Source: Mikania micrantha
Lineage: Eukaryota > Streptophyta > Magnoliopsida > Asterales > Asteraceae
DNA length: 64,000 nucleotides
NCBI GenBank assembly: GCA_009363875.1
Contig: CM018695.1
Span: 46,619,935 to 46,683,934 of the forward strand
Direction: 5' to 3'
The first letter of the stretch is position 1. Every line of letters starts with the position of its first letter. Of the stretch, positions 33,588 through 45,074 are shown piece after piece. A program made the position numbers and the translations under genes. Below the pieces are notes generated by a model. The model made no database searches and was not told the DNA's origin. It saw only the letters and a program-made list of their open reading frames with translations.

Positions 33588-34216
33588 TGTAGGACCAAGT
33601 TTGGAGCTCGGAAACAATCCGATTCCAACGGATATCTACTCGACAGCCACTGGAATAGTGCAGAATCCTATTCCAGGGTTTTCCAATCGAAACCAACAGC
33701 AACCGTGGTGATCCGAAGGTGTAGAAAGGACGTTTGAGTGTAAATCGAACACCACGGGTTGAGAATCAAACTTGGACGATCAATGGCCGCTCAGATCTTC
33801 TAGGGTTTGACACTAGGTTCTCTGGGAAGAAAGAGGGCTCAGGAAAGTTAGGTTTGAAATAATTTGAACTTGTATTTATAGACTGTAGTCATTCGGCCAA
33901 ATGAGTGGCCGAAGCAGCTCATTCGGCGAATGACTATGTCGAATGGCCATGTCATTTGAATGAGACATTCGGCGAATGACTCATTCGATCGCCTATGTCA
34001 TTCGCTAGGGCGTTCATTCGGCGAATGAATTCATTCGTAGAGTCATTCGCCCGAATGGTCAGATTCATTCTCCCATATTAATAAACCAAATCAAACAATC
34101 ATATAATCAATATTAAACATTAAGAACAATATATAAAGACAACTTCCATTAATATAACTTGAACTTTACATGATGGATAATACAAAATTGAACTAGAGAC
34201 ATATCGTGCATCTACA
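33588..34216 (-). repeat. SIRE copia 5' LTR
   Basis: 629 bp, tgtagg to tctaca, same length as the 3' LTR. The minus-strand TATA-like tctataaatacaag is near 33870-33883, with the ATTCG/CGAAT cluster (33890-34065) immediately upstream in the promoter region. Confidence 0.93.
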
Positions 34217-36459
34217 ATAAGGATAAACACTATTATCTAAATCATTGTAAAATCAGTATGTTATATCAAAACTTTTAATTAAATAAAAGCTTTAAGCATG
34301 TTTCTCAGCCCGAGCTTTGAAATCAGTTAGGATTAGAAAAGGGGCATATGAACTCACCTTGCTATTGAAGTGGTGGACTATGTATAAACAAGAAATGCAC
34401 CCGCTCTTGATTGTACTTATGGTTGTATTCACCATCTTGTATCGATTTCATATTGTATGTAACTTATGAGTATAAGTCCTTAAGTACGTGTTTGTGTGTG
34501 TGTTTGTGTTAGCCCTGAATTTGGCTAACACACGTAAGTCTCGGTCTTCATTCGGCCCTTGTTCAATTGTCATATGTTTTGATAACACTTAACCCAACTA
34601 GGATAAGATTAGTAGGTTGGTTATTTGGGTTATGTTCACTTACTTTAATGTTATAACCAAAGAGATTCTAAGTATAAACTTAGGTTTTTAGTTTAAAATT
34701 CGTTATGTTGTTCTTGTTAGACTCGAAAGGATCTATTACATAGTTAATACATTCTCATGTAATTACCCTTGTAAACTTAGTGTTTTTGGTGTTACAAATT
34801 GCATTGATTCCCAAATTTTACCACCTTTGTAGTAACTCGTGATTTTCCCATGCCCATTTTCTTTTGAAACCTTAGTTTCACACATTTGTCACAATTTCAT
34901 TCATTTAAGTATTGTGGGCCGATTCTACTGTTATTGGGCCGAGTCTCATTATGAACCAATCAATTCAAGTGGGCCGAATGGAAGGTAAGTGGCCAATGCT
35001 AGATGATTTTTTGGGCCAGTTGGGCTATGGTGTTGGGCTGCAAATGGTTTGTTGTGCATGGGTTCTTGGAGACCGAAGGTTTGTTGCTCCCCAATGGGTT
35101 CGGTGACATCACACAGGTTCGTGAGACCTTGGTTCGCGGATGACAGTTTGGCCACTGCAGGTTCGTTCAAAGGAGGTTCGGCCAATGGAAGAAGGTTTGC
35201 TGAGTTGAGGTTCGGCCGCATAGGAATCAAACCCCAACAGGTTCGGTCGATCCAGCTACTTTACGAACCCGCACATGCTTCATCATCATCTTCGAATCTC
35301 GGTTGTTGCAGGACTGCTTCCATGTTGTTGGTGTTCCAGGAAAAATTTTCGAAGGTATAGGGTCGACTTACAAAGGTTCTAGGCCGGTTGAGTGTGTGGG
35401 TCGAACTAGGGTTGTGAAAACCCTATTTTCGTGGTTTTTCCTTTGATCATACCTCTATTTTCAGTGGACAAAACTTCAGATCGATTGTACTTTCTTGTAG
35501 ATCAGGTTTGTAGCTACGCGTAGACACCAAGAATGCCCGATTTCGTCCACAAACGAGCTAGTTATGAAGAATTCAAGAAGAAAACTAGAGAGAGATATGT
35601 TAGTGGGTGGTGTTTTAGAGAGAGGAAAAGATGAAAGAAATGAGGAATTATGCCTCATTTGGTGTTTATATACCCCGAGCGTGTTCGGGTTCGTTTTCGT
35701 TGCTCGGTTCTTGTTTTCGTTGCATTTCCGGCACATAACGCGCGTAGTTTACGAATTTTAATTAATTAATTCTTCATGAATTTTTTTGATGAGTTTCACA
35801 ATTGTAAAACATAAATATTATGTTTCCTTTATTTTAGTGTTTCGTTAGAGATTAATTCGCTAATCTTCGCTGTTTCGTCAGAAAACGTCACTTACGCACG
35901 TTTTCGTACAGAGCGCTAACTGTACGAACACGATCGTACGTTTCACTTTCTGATTTGGTTTTCTACTTCTCAGTTATCATTCAGAACATTAAACCCACAG
36001 ATATGTTTGTGTGAATCGTCACCCACTCAAACACACTGTCAGTTTATTATTCTGAACAACACTGCTTTTATGTTCTGAATTGTGTTTCCTCACTGACGGA
36101 CTCAACTATACTTCCTGTTTTCACATTGTTTTCATATTGATTTATTGGCCATCTGATTCCTGTCATCTATGGATATCAGATCGCAACCGACATGTTCTTG
36201 TTGTTTACTTGTAAACTGTTGTTTCTCTTGATTCGTTGTATTAACTGTACTTAGTTTTTCACCTAAATACAAACAATTGTTGTTTATCGTGAGTTGTTGT
36301 ACTTACCGTATTTAAGTTTTCACTTAAACATATACAACTGTTTCTTGTTTTCTAAGTTCTGTTGTTACACACTGTTTGCATCTTGTATTCACACACAGCG
36401 AATAGTGAAAGTACACACACCGTACGGACTTACCGGACGATGAGGTACTAGATGTCACA
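34217..36459 (-). mobile_element. Tekay-type solo LTR, right part
   Basis: Continuation of the LTR begun at 21161; it ends ggtactagatgtcaca at 36459, the same terminus as the complete Tekay LTRs (ggtactagttgtcaca). On the minus strand ggggtatataaacacc near 35670-35685 is the TATA region. A ggttcg/cgaacc array lies at about 35095-35255, and gggccga repeats near 34916-35040. Joined to the left part, the solo LTR is about 4.3 kb, like the 4341-bp LTR at 54576. ORFs here are chance frames. Confidence 0.9.
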
Positions 36460-36585
36460 GGGATCCTCAGGGATATTCTTGTTAAACATTACTTATAAAC
36501 TGTTTTGTTGATTGAAAAACACAAATCCCCACTAAACTAATTCGGTTTTGCTAAAAATTATACTTTTTAATTTTTACCCGAAACA
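36460..36585 (+). mobile_element. Tat-1 3' LTR, right part
   Basis: Resumes with the duplicated target gggat, then cctcagggatattcttgtt, and ends ttaatttttacccgaaaca. The Tat-2 LTR has the same end (45748-45767). Total LTR length is about 760 bp after removing the insertion. Confidence 0.85.
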
Positions 36586-37705
36586 ACAATCATTCGAAAT
36601 ATCTTATATAAGAAGTCAGTAGCAGGCCCATACCTAAAGTGTTTGGAAAAATCAGAAAGTTTAGAACTAATGAAGGATATTCATGAAGGAGATTGGGGAA
36701 ATCACAATGGGGGCCAAGCATTACTCTCAAAGATCCTAAGAACAGGATATTTCAAGCCCACCATGAGAAAGGATGCGATGTCTTATTCCCAGAGATGTGA
36801 TGCATGCCAAAGACATAATAGTATTCTTCATCAACCAGCTGAATCTTTAAACCCCATAATCTCATCATGGCCATTCATGTAATGGGGAATGAATATAGGA
36901 GGAAAAGTGTTCATGCTTGCCATGACTGATTATTTTTTAGAATGGATTAAAGCTGAAGCTTTCATACATGTCAGAGAAAAAGAAGTAATTTCGTTCATAA
37001 AAAAGAAATATCCTGACCAGATTCGGGATACCTGCTGAAATTACTTGCGATAATGGGTCTCAATTTATTGGTAAAAGAACTACAAACTTTTGTGAGGCCT
37101 GGGGCATAAAAATAATTACTTCTACACCTGTACATCCTCAAGCCAACGGTCAAACAGAATCAAGAAATAAAATTATCATCAACAATCTTAAAAAGAATGT
37201 GGGATCCAAGAAAGGAAAATAGGCTGAAAAATTACAGTTTGTTCTATGGGCAGATAGAACGACAACGAAAAATGTGACTTGTCAAACACCATTCTCATTA
37301 GTATTCGGTTCCGAGGCTGTACTCCCAACTGAAATGATTATCCCTACTGCAAGAACAAGCTTACAAACTATAGAATCCAACAATGAAACATTATATCAGG
37401 ATATAGATACCATTGATGAAATTAGGGATATTGCTAAGATTAGGATGGCAATCTACTAGCAAAAGATGGCCAAATCCTATAACAAGAATATAAGGATCAG
37501 AAGATTCCAAATTGGAGATTTGGTTTTAAGAAAATCATTCCAGAATACCATCAACTCGACAGATGGAAAGCTTACCCCTAAATGGGAGGGACCCTATAGG
37601 ATTGAATCCGAAGCCGGAAAAGGAGCATACAAGTTAACCACTATGGAAGGTGAACCTCTTCCAAGGGCATGGAATGCCATTCATATTAAAACCTACTTTA
37701 TATGA
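36586..37705 (+). pseudogene. Tat-2 integrase, decayed
   Basis: Homologous to Tat-1 from about 15378 onward: LYKKSVAGPYLKCLEKSES, zinc module CDACQRH, then WPFM*WGMNIGGK. The first catalytic Asp is Asn here too. About 24 nt between ATAG and GGAGGAAA are missing relative to Tat-1, a TAA interrupts at 36880, and the region 37000-37270 is frame-shifted with several stops. The C-terminal domain is well preserved (FSLVFGSEAVLPTEM, IRRFQIGDLVLRKSF, TPKWEGPYRIESEAGKGAYKL, ending IKTYFI at 37705). All upstream parts of Tat-2 are absent; Tat-1's LTR abuts it directly. Confidence 0.85.
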
Positions 37706-39432
37706 TTGACATAAAAAAAATTAACTACAAAATTCTTATCTATTATATATTCTTAAATATCCCTACACTCATATCCTGATATGTTCTCAAAATATCTTGA
37801 TTCTAACTTAAGCATGGGAGGGGCATTGGGATTCCTGATACCTACCTTTGCAGAACTTGTATGTTATGCAGTTATAGCTAGAGAAGATACGAGACTATAT
37901 GTGTCAACCCAAGTTTTGACCTAAATCAAAACTTGATCTAGACCTGGAGCATAGACCACTCGTCTTATGCAAGTTTTGACCTGAAATCAAAACTTTGTAG
38001 AAGACTAACACACAGACTCTTTGTCTAATTGCAAGTTTTGACTTGAAATCAAAACTCAATGGACTTTTTGTCTCTCAACCGAACTAGGGTTCATACACCC
38101 TCGCTAGTAGCGCACGTATACCCAATTGTAGTCCGAGATAATGGGACCAATACAGGCATGAGTGGCTGACAATTTCATTATCAAGAGCTATAATTATGGA
38201 TCTTCAAATTATCAAGGTATACTTGTAGATTTTTGGGCCAGTATACGCACGAGTGGCTGACAATTTCATTTTCAAAGACTATTGCCAGGGATCCTCCAAA
38301 TTATAGCAAACATATGCTATACGACCGAGCCTTGTTGCCAGTATAATCGATCTCAGTCGCAAGTATCTTCGGCCTTATTCTCCAGTATAATTGGCCATGT
38401 CGCCAGTATCTTCGGCCTTAGTCGACAGTATATTCGGCCTTAGTCACCAGTCTAACCGGCCTTGTCGCCAGTATATTGGGCTTGTCCCAAATTTTTTGTT
38501 TTCTTAAATATTTGCAGGAAATCATTTTCAAGAAGTATTTCGAGATATCGCATCTATCTACAACATACCTAAGGATGCTATGGTATGTAACTCATCTAGC
38601 ATTTTAACAGGGATAAAGATGACTTCGGAAATAATTCTACTATTCCAACGAGTTGGTATTTATTTATTGACCTTTTAAATATTCTATAACAGTCTTTATT
38701 TTTGATCAGGAATATGCTATTATGAAATTAGGTAATATGCGTTATATATACTTAGAAATATTTAATCCTTTATCAAAATTTTAAATGATTAACATACACA
38801 TATGTAGAATATTTCTTATTCTAGGAAATACTTCAACCAAATAATGAAATGATATTAACATACTTCAAATAATGTCTAATTTATTTATACACACTAAGAT
38901 CCTGATCAAATTAAACTAAACATAGTTTAAACTTTTCCTAGTTATTTCTAGTTTATAAAATATCTATTAACAAAAATATTCTAAAAATATCTTAAAGATA
39001 ATAATAAGAATACTTACAAAACTTAAGTATTTGAGACCTCATAAGATTCTATTTATAAGCAAAATTAACCCTTATTAAATTACAAATCCAACACATCAAT
39101 AGATATTTGGAATATCCTCCAAAATATTTTATGTATTCAAAAATATGTCCACACAAGACATTCAAAACCAAATACCAAAAGATTAAGTATTATATATATT
39201 TAAAATCATTATATTGGGCTTCTCCATGAAAACATATGGTCCGTCCACCCAAAATACTGAAATTGTTAGTCAAAATACTAAGATTATTTAGGCTTCGCCA
39301 TGAAACTCATGATCACTCCACCTAAAATTTCATGAAATTATCTAAAAATGTTCTGCCCATATATACTGGGATTTTCATCGTACCATTGTTTATACTAAAA
39401 GAGATCATAAGAAAACCTCAAACAAGATGGGC
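37706..39432. other. Tat-2 noncoding spacer
   Basis: Same repeated phrases as in Tat-1: ttttgacctgaaatcaaaac three times near 37905-38060, acgcacgagtggctgacaat twice near 38145-38260, the ggccttagtcgccag array at 38330-38480, and ttcgccatgaaa units near 39230 and 39295. No sense gene is seen. Confidence 0.75.
38330..38480 (+). repeat. Short tandem array in Tat-2 spacer
   Basis: About seven imperfect units of 20-24 bp with ggccttagtcgccagtat as core, matching 17085-17190 in Tat-1. Confidence 0.75.
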
Positions 39433-40780
39433 TCAGACCTTGTCAACTCTATCTTCATCGCCCATCAACACCTCATCATCACCTGCACCAGCACCTACAC
39501 CCATAGCAGCAGACTTCTTCGTGCCCTCTATGATATCCTTGATCTTCAGCTTATGGGCAGCCTCAGTATCTTTGACCTGCTTCTTCAATTTCTGGGCCTC
39601 CTTCTCGAAATGACCGGCCTTTGCAGCAACGATCTTCTTCTGATCTTCCAAGTCCTCGATTTGCTTATCTAAAAGCTCCTTATGAGCAGCAACCTTGAGG
39701 ATAGCCTGCAAAAATAAGAATACATCAGAATATGATAAAGACCTAACAAAAATATTCCAAACATAACCATTTGAAGAAGATCTGCAACAGGGAAGTCGGG
39801 GATATCGTCTTCATTCATAGGCTCAACATCTTAACGTTTCTAGGAAGCCTTGGTTGAACGTGCATGCATTATCCTGGCCTTGGAGGGAACGAGGCTCGCC
39901 TTCTCCTTCTTGATGGTAAGAAAGCCACTGAGGTCTTCGAGATTGAATGCGGATTCTCAAACAACAAACAAAATAAACCGTAAGAACAAAATAAAGCCAC
40001 TGTTTGGAGGATGCGCTTTGATCTGGGGATATGTTGGGGATATCAGCTCTCAAGGAAACACCAAATTTCCTTTCCTTTTCTTTAATTTGTAATAGGGCCT
40101 CGATCTTCTACTCAGTGTCCTTGTCTTCTGCAATCAATGACTCAAACTTCGGTGCTAATAAAATCACAAAAACAATAGATTAATAACTCAAATAAGGTAA
40201 TCAAACAAAAATTAAAACCTAAGAATCCTACTCTTTAACAACAAACTCACAGGAAGGGATTTCCCTTCGGGAATAGAACTCCTCCTAACAAAGAAAAATT
40301 TATTACTCTGTTCTTCTTCGTTCATAGTTATCCCATGAACTAAACAGAGGTGTTGCTTCTCCTTTGAAGCAGAAACCTGGAGTAACCATGAGTGCGAAGT
40401 TGGTAAACATGTGAAATTTCATGGACTTTGATCCTTAAACCATATTTTGATTTAGTCTATGAAGGGAAACAAGTAGACGCCAACCCATTTGCATTAATTG
40501 AGGATAACAAAGGCGAGTAATGCGAAAAAATTCAGAGATCAATGGAAGAAAAGGAAAAGATAAACCCAAAGAAAAGGGGTATTCTGGAAAACAAACCCAC
40601 AAAGAGGAGCTATGGTCCGCTATGAGAGCATGATCAAAACAATGAAAAGTTTCCTCCTCAGGGAAAGCTTGGGACAGTTGCATGGAATCGATATGGTCGT
40701 CATCAAAGACACAAATATTTTGCTCGATGTAAGGCAGAATGTTTTGGTTAAGGTAATCGTCGAAGTCAGAAGAGGAAGAA
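39433..40780 (-). pseudogene. Tat-2 antisense additional gene, interrupted
   Basis: Homologue of 18680-20327. The first exon (SSSSDFDDYLNQNILPYIEQN, FPEEETFHCFDHAL, WVCFPEYPFSLGLSFPF, RLCYPQLMQMGWRLL) decays after about 40438. The middle exon near 39955-39800 reads FNLEDLSGFLTIKKEKASLV. The last exon (39707-39433) is a coiled coil (IEDLEDQKKIVAAKAGHFEK) with a Gly/Asp-rich end, intact to its stop. A family-C solo LTR is inserted at 40781, just upstream of the Ser-rich start, and the start-proximal sequence continues at 44817. The conserved order of exons in two separate elements supports this as a real element-encoded gene. Confidence 0.68.
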
Positions 40781-41743
40781 TGTAACATCACTGTATTTCA
40801 GGCACTTCATTGCATTAATATTTGTACTGTTAAGACCTGATATGATAACTGATGATTACTATGAATTATTGGATGTTATTATCATTGGTATACATATAGA
40901 GAACATATGATTATGAGCATAACCATGGGAAATCTAGTTTGGAAAATAACTAGATAGAACCAGAGAGTTATTGCATAATTAATATGATATGGGTTGTTGA
41001 TTTGGAATGGTAGTGGTATGGGATTCTATAACCAAAGATAGGCAATGATATAATCATGGTCTATCGAAGAGGTGGTGGGATGGCGACTGAAGCAGTTGCG
41101 ACTGACTTCTACGTATGCACTATACATAAACCATCTTCAGTTTATCATGATTATATCAGTGTTGAGGCTTTGGTGAGGAGAATCCGAGATTTTGATTTGA
41201 AATGGAAATAATTTATGAGTTTGATATGAGTTTGTTACTAAACATATGCCCTATACATAAGCTTATTTCTGTCTATCATGGATGTGTCAGTGATATGGTT
41301 TAGGTGGGTTTGGATTGGGAAATTTTAATATTTAAAGTAATAAAATAATGAAACAATATTCCATAAATCGTAAATCGAATTGAAATACGATACGAGCGTT
41401 GGATTCAAAAAGGTGACGATCTTTACGAATACGTACGTGAGTAACGCGTTTCGACGAGATAACGAAATAATATCTAACGATATTATATTAAGAAAAGGAA
41501 TTTAAAAACGTTTATTAGGAATTACAACTTAAGACGGATCCGAACAAATTGTTTTATTTAATAAATAATTTAACGAAAGCAAACGGAATCATTTTATAAA
41601 CTGACGTTAATTAAAATCATTTTATTAAAACGAAATATAATTATTTAAACGTTTTATTTTTTAAATATAATTTACGAGAAAAACCGAGCAATGTGATAAA
41701 GTTAACGTGAAATAAACGAGACCGAGCACGCGATAACAATGTG

Positions 41744-41860
41744 GGGTATAAATGGTGGAGACTTCTTCTTCCACTTCATTTTTCAAATTTCTTTCTCTCT
41801 CTAAAACCCCCCAAAACGTCACCTCTCTCTCTCTCTCTCTCACTTCTCTCTACGATATCT
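41744..41860 (+). promoter_or_regulatory. Family-C LTR promoter and CT-rich leader
   Basis: ggggtataaatggtgg is followed 25-100 bp later by a pyrimidine-rich leader with ctctctctctctctc. This matches the position of tataaa in Tekay LTRs relative to the LTR start. Confidence 0.6.
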
Positions 41861-42149
41861 TCTACATTTCTCAACGGTTTCGCATGATCTTGTTGCCAAA
41901 TCATTCGTGTGATCGAGGAGAACAAGAACCCACGAAGAAATCCAACGTTTGGTCAACATTTCGAGGTAAATCTAGAGTTTTATTTTTGGGTTTTGTTGTG
42001 AACCATGACCCCTTAACTTATTGTTGTCCTAACCGATTTAAACACTTGGAAACATTGAAACAAACTTTGTAAACGACTTGAAAACCCTAGAAACACACCT
42101 GCAACATATATTGTTCAAAGAAGATGATTCTGGATAGGTGGGTCATGCA

Positions 42150-42560
42150 GGAAACAGGTCGGCCGAACCTGGATGCTTCTGGCCAAACCCTCAACAGCCA
42201 CCACAGGGGAGCCACGAACCTGCAAGTTGTCACGAACCTAAAGTGGGCGAACCAGGGTGGTGCGAACCTGGAGGTCTCGAACCAGGTGGACGAACCTTAG
42301 CACTTAGCCGAGTCTAAGAAGCTGCGAACCCATGGTCACCGAACCTTAGAGTCAGAAAGCTGCGAACCACTGAACCACGAACCTGATTAGGGCGAACCTC
42401 AAGCTTTCGAACCTTAAAGGATGTGAACCATGGAACGACGAACCTGAGTGTTCGCCGAATATATGCTAGCCAGCGAACCTCAAGACTAAGAACCTTAGGA
42501 ACCAAACCTAAGGTGTAACTAAGTTAAGCTGTGGCCGAACCTTGGGCTACTTAAACCCTT
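42150..42560 (+). repeat. CGAACC motif array in family-C LTR
   Basis: Seventeen copies of CGAACC counted by eye, always in the same orientation, spaced irregularly at about 15-50 bp, often within gcgaacctgg or acgaaccttag. Confidence 0.85.
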
Positions 42561-43116
42561 GGATGGGCAGCGAACCTAGGGAAAATGGTTGGGTCAAGGG
42601 CTGTTAAGACTTAAACATTCTAACTAAAGGTTAAGGGTGAATAAGAGAACAAGATGATGGTGTATACCCATGCATGCATGAAGAATTATAAGGGCTACCA
42701 CCTTTTCTCTCTCTAAACATAAGTTTTAGAATTATGGAGTATATACATTGAAAACATTTTTTTATGAATAACCTAAGTGTGAATCCTTAAACATAAAATT
42801 TAATTTTAAATAACTTAGATTCTTGGTGGTCAATGTAATTGAATATGAATGCATGTATAGATATGTCTATGATTAAGTACATCACTTTTATCATACATAT
42901 CTACGAGAGTATACAGGGAATCTCAAGACTTGCTTACCACCATTTTATAATATAAACTAACAAGATTGAACTATATTGGAATGATAATCACGTATAAAAT
43001 CTTGGGTATTTCATTTTAACTTAGATTAAATAAACTAAGTTAACGAAACACTTAATTATTAAAAGTAAACACTTATGGACACTTGATGGAAATGAAACGC
43101 ATATACTTATGAATAT

Positions 43117-44275
43117 GAAACACACGATAATTACAGATTGTTGAGTTGCTTTTGATTGCACATACGTGAGCGTGCATACTACAAAACACCGAATCTGAGG
43201 AATTCAGGTGAGTTCTCATAACCTCCTTTTTAAATCATTTTGCTTTTAAAATCGGAGGTGGAACATGTATACTAGATTAAAATATTATTTTGATAACACA
43301 TGGGTGACACCTGGAATATCAATATGATATTCATACTGTTGAATTATTATTGATGGTGAATTGTTATGGATGATTGCATATTCCGTGAGTCATTGTTGGT
43401 TGAGTTGACTTCGGTCCTCCGCAATGATTGAGTTACTGTTGGTGAGTTGGCTAAGGTCCTCCTCAGTGATTCCACTGTTGGTTGAGTTGACTGCGGTTCT
43501 CCGCAGTGCATGTATTGACACTTATATTATTTAGGAATATCGTTGGTTAAGTTGAGTGGGGTCATCCGCGATGATTCCGCCGTTGATTGAGTTGACTGAG
43601 GTCCTCCGCGGTAACTTATATTGAGATAATATTGATGAATAATGATTATTGATATGTTATGTGTTTGGTTGAGTTTGGTTGAGATTGGTTGATTATGAAA
43701 CACATGATAATTACAGATTGTTGAGTTGCTTTTGATTGCACATACGTGAGCGCGCATACTACAAAACACTGAATCTGAGGAATTCAGGTGAGTTCTCATA
43801 ACCTCCTTTTTAAATCATTTTGCTTTTAAACTCGGAGGTGGAACATGTATACTAGATTAAAATATTATTTTGATAACACATGGGTGACACCTGGATTATC
43901 AATATATGATATTCATACTGTTGAATTATTATTGATGGTGAATTGTTATGGATGATTGCATATTCCGTGAGTCATTGTTGGTTGAGTTGACTTCGGTCCT
44001 CCGCAATGATTGAGTTATTGTTGGTGAGTTGGCTAAGGTTCTCCTCAGTGATTCCACTGTTGGTTGAGTTGACTGCGGTTCTCCGCAGTGCATGTATTGA
44101 CACTTATATTATTTAGGAATATCGTTGGTTAAGTTGAGTGGGGTCCTTCGCGATGATTCCGCCGTTGATTGAGTTGACTGAGGTCCTCCGCGGTAACTTA
44201 TATTGAGATAATATTAATGAATGATGATTATTGACGTGTTATGTGTTTGGTTGAGATTGGTTGATTATACTTGGA
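43117..44275. repeat. 580-bp tandem duplication in family-C LTR
   Basis: gaaacacacgataattacag at 43117 recurs as gaaacacatgataattacag at 43697. The following ~570 bp, including the ggttgagttgactgcggt minisatellite, are almost identical in both copies. Fragment A at 11356 has only one copy. Confidence 0.88.
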
Positions 44276-44728
44276 TGATTATTTGTGGCTACTTGGATTA
44301 TGTGATTGGTGTGTTTGTGGGTTTACAGAGTTGGATTGGCTTACAGGTGACCATGTGAACTTTAATAAACTATAAATTTTAAATGAATGTTTATAAATGT
44401 TTTGAAGAATGAAAAACTTATGATTACTCACCAATTACTTCGTAGTTGACACTTGATTTTCTACATGTTTCAAGAAATGAAGAGAAATAAGTAGAGAAGG
44501 GTAGCTCTACATCTTTTGGACTCATCACATATCGTCTTGGACTTAGCTCAATTAACTGGATCATTGAAGATTAGGATTTAGTTAATTTAGCTATATCTTT
44601 AGAGTAATCATTGTAATTCAAAACATGATAAACATGATTTTTGTGAAATTATTTTGTTGTGATTAATTGATATGTAATGATACGTTAGATGCCCATGAGC
44701 TTGTGAACAATCTACACATCCCTCGTGG

Positions 44729-44811
44729 CATCCCGACGTTTCCGCCATCGTTCGGGGTGTTACAGATATCTGTAACACCTCGACCGATGGCGGAAACGTC
44801 GGGATGTTACA
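44729..44811. repeat. Terminal hairpin of family-C LTR
   Basis: catcccgacgtttccgccat ... gtgttaca, spacer gatatc, then tgtaacac ... atggcggaaacgtcgggatg: inverted arms of about 36 bp around a 6-bp spacer, with 3 or 4 mismatches. It lies exactly at the LTR terminus. Confidence 0.85.
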
Positions 44812-44816
44812 AAGAA

Positions 44817-45074
44817 GAATTCAATATTCTACAAAACTAAAACGAAGAAAAACAGAGGAAAGATGCAAGAAAGTTACTGGAGAAGATGACCAAAAGAGAG
44901 AATTGTGAATTGTGACACATGACATGTGATCATTATATTCGCAGAAAACTGTCGCCTATGATAACCGCTATCACAATCGTCATCGTCCAATTAATCGAGA
45001 TGTCGTCCATTTTAAACTTTTAAAATTTGATGTTTTATAGCTGTAACGCATTAGCTGTAAAAATTGGGGGCAAT
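44817..45074. other. Tat-2 segment between antisense gene and 3' LTR
   Basis: Contains the region upstream of the antisense gene and the polypurine tract aaattgggggcaat at 45061-45074. No further gene. Confidence 0.7.

Larger units (their letters stand above)
23238..34216 (-). mobile_element. SIRE-type Ty1/copia retrotransposon, full length, degraded
   Basis: 10,979 bp with two 629-bp LTRs (23238-23866 and 33588-34216), both tgtagg...tctaca, and a perfect 5-bp target duplication ataag at 23233-23237 and 34217-34221. The element reads on the minus strand: 5' LTR on the right, an iMet-type primer-binding site, gag with two zinc knuckles, pol in copia order (PR-INT-RT-RH), then an extra ORF before the 3' LTR. 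Large size, long gag with coiled coil and an ORF behind pol fit the Sirevirus group. The gag and pol frames carry stops and frameshifts, so it is not autonomous. Confidence 0.93.
40781..44811 (+). mobile_element. Family-C solo LTR, 4031 bp
   Basis: tgtaacatcactg at the left, gggatgttaca at the right, perfect 5-bp target duplication aagaa (40776-40780 and 44812-44816). There is no coding region. Plus-strand ggggtataaatgg at about 41744 followed by a (tc)n-rich leader suggests plus-sense transcription, with U3 of about 970 bp. It contains a CGAACC array (42150-42560), a 580-bp tandem duplication and a terminal hairpin. Probably Ty3/gypsy by its TGTAACACCCC-style ends, but without internal region the lineage is unproven. 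Confidence 0.85.

Noticed and set aside
34912..35360. Overlapping ORFs suggesting a protein gene
   Set aside because: They lie in the Tekay solo LTR in a ggttcg repeat region, and no protein family is recognisable.
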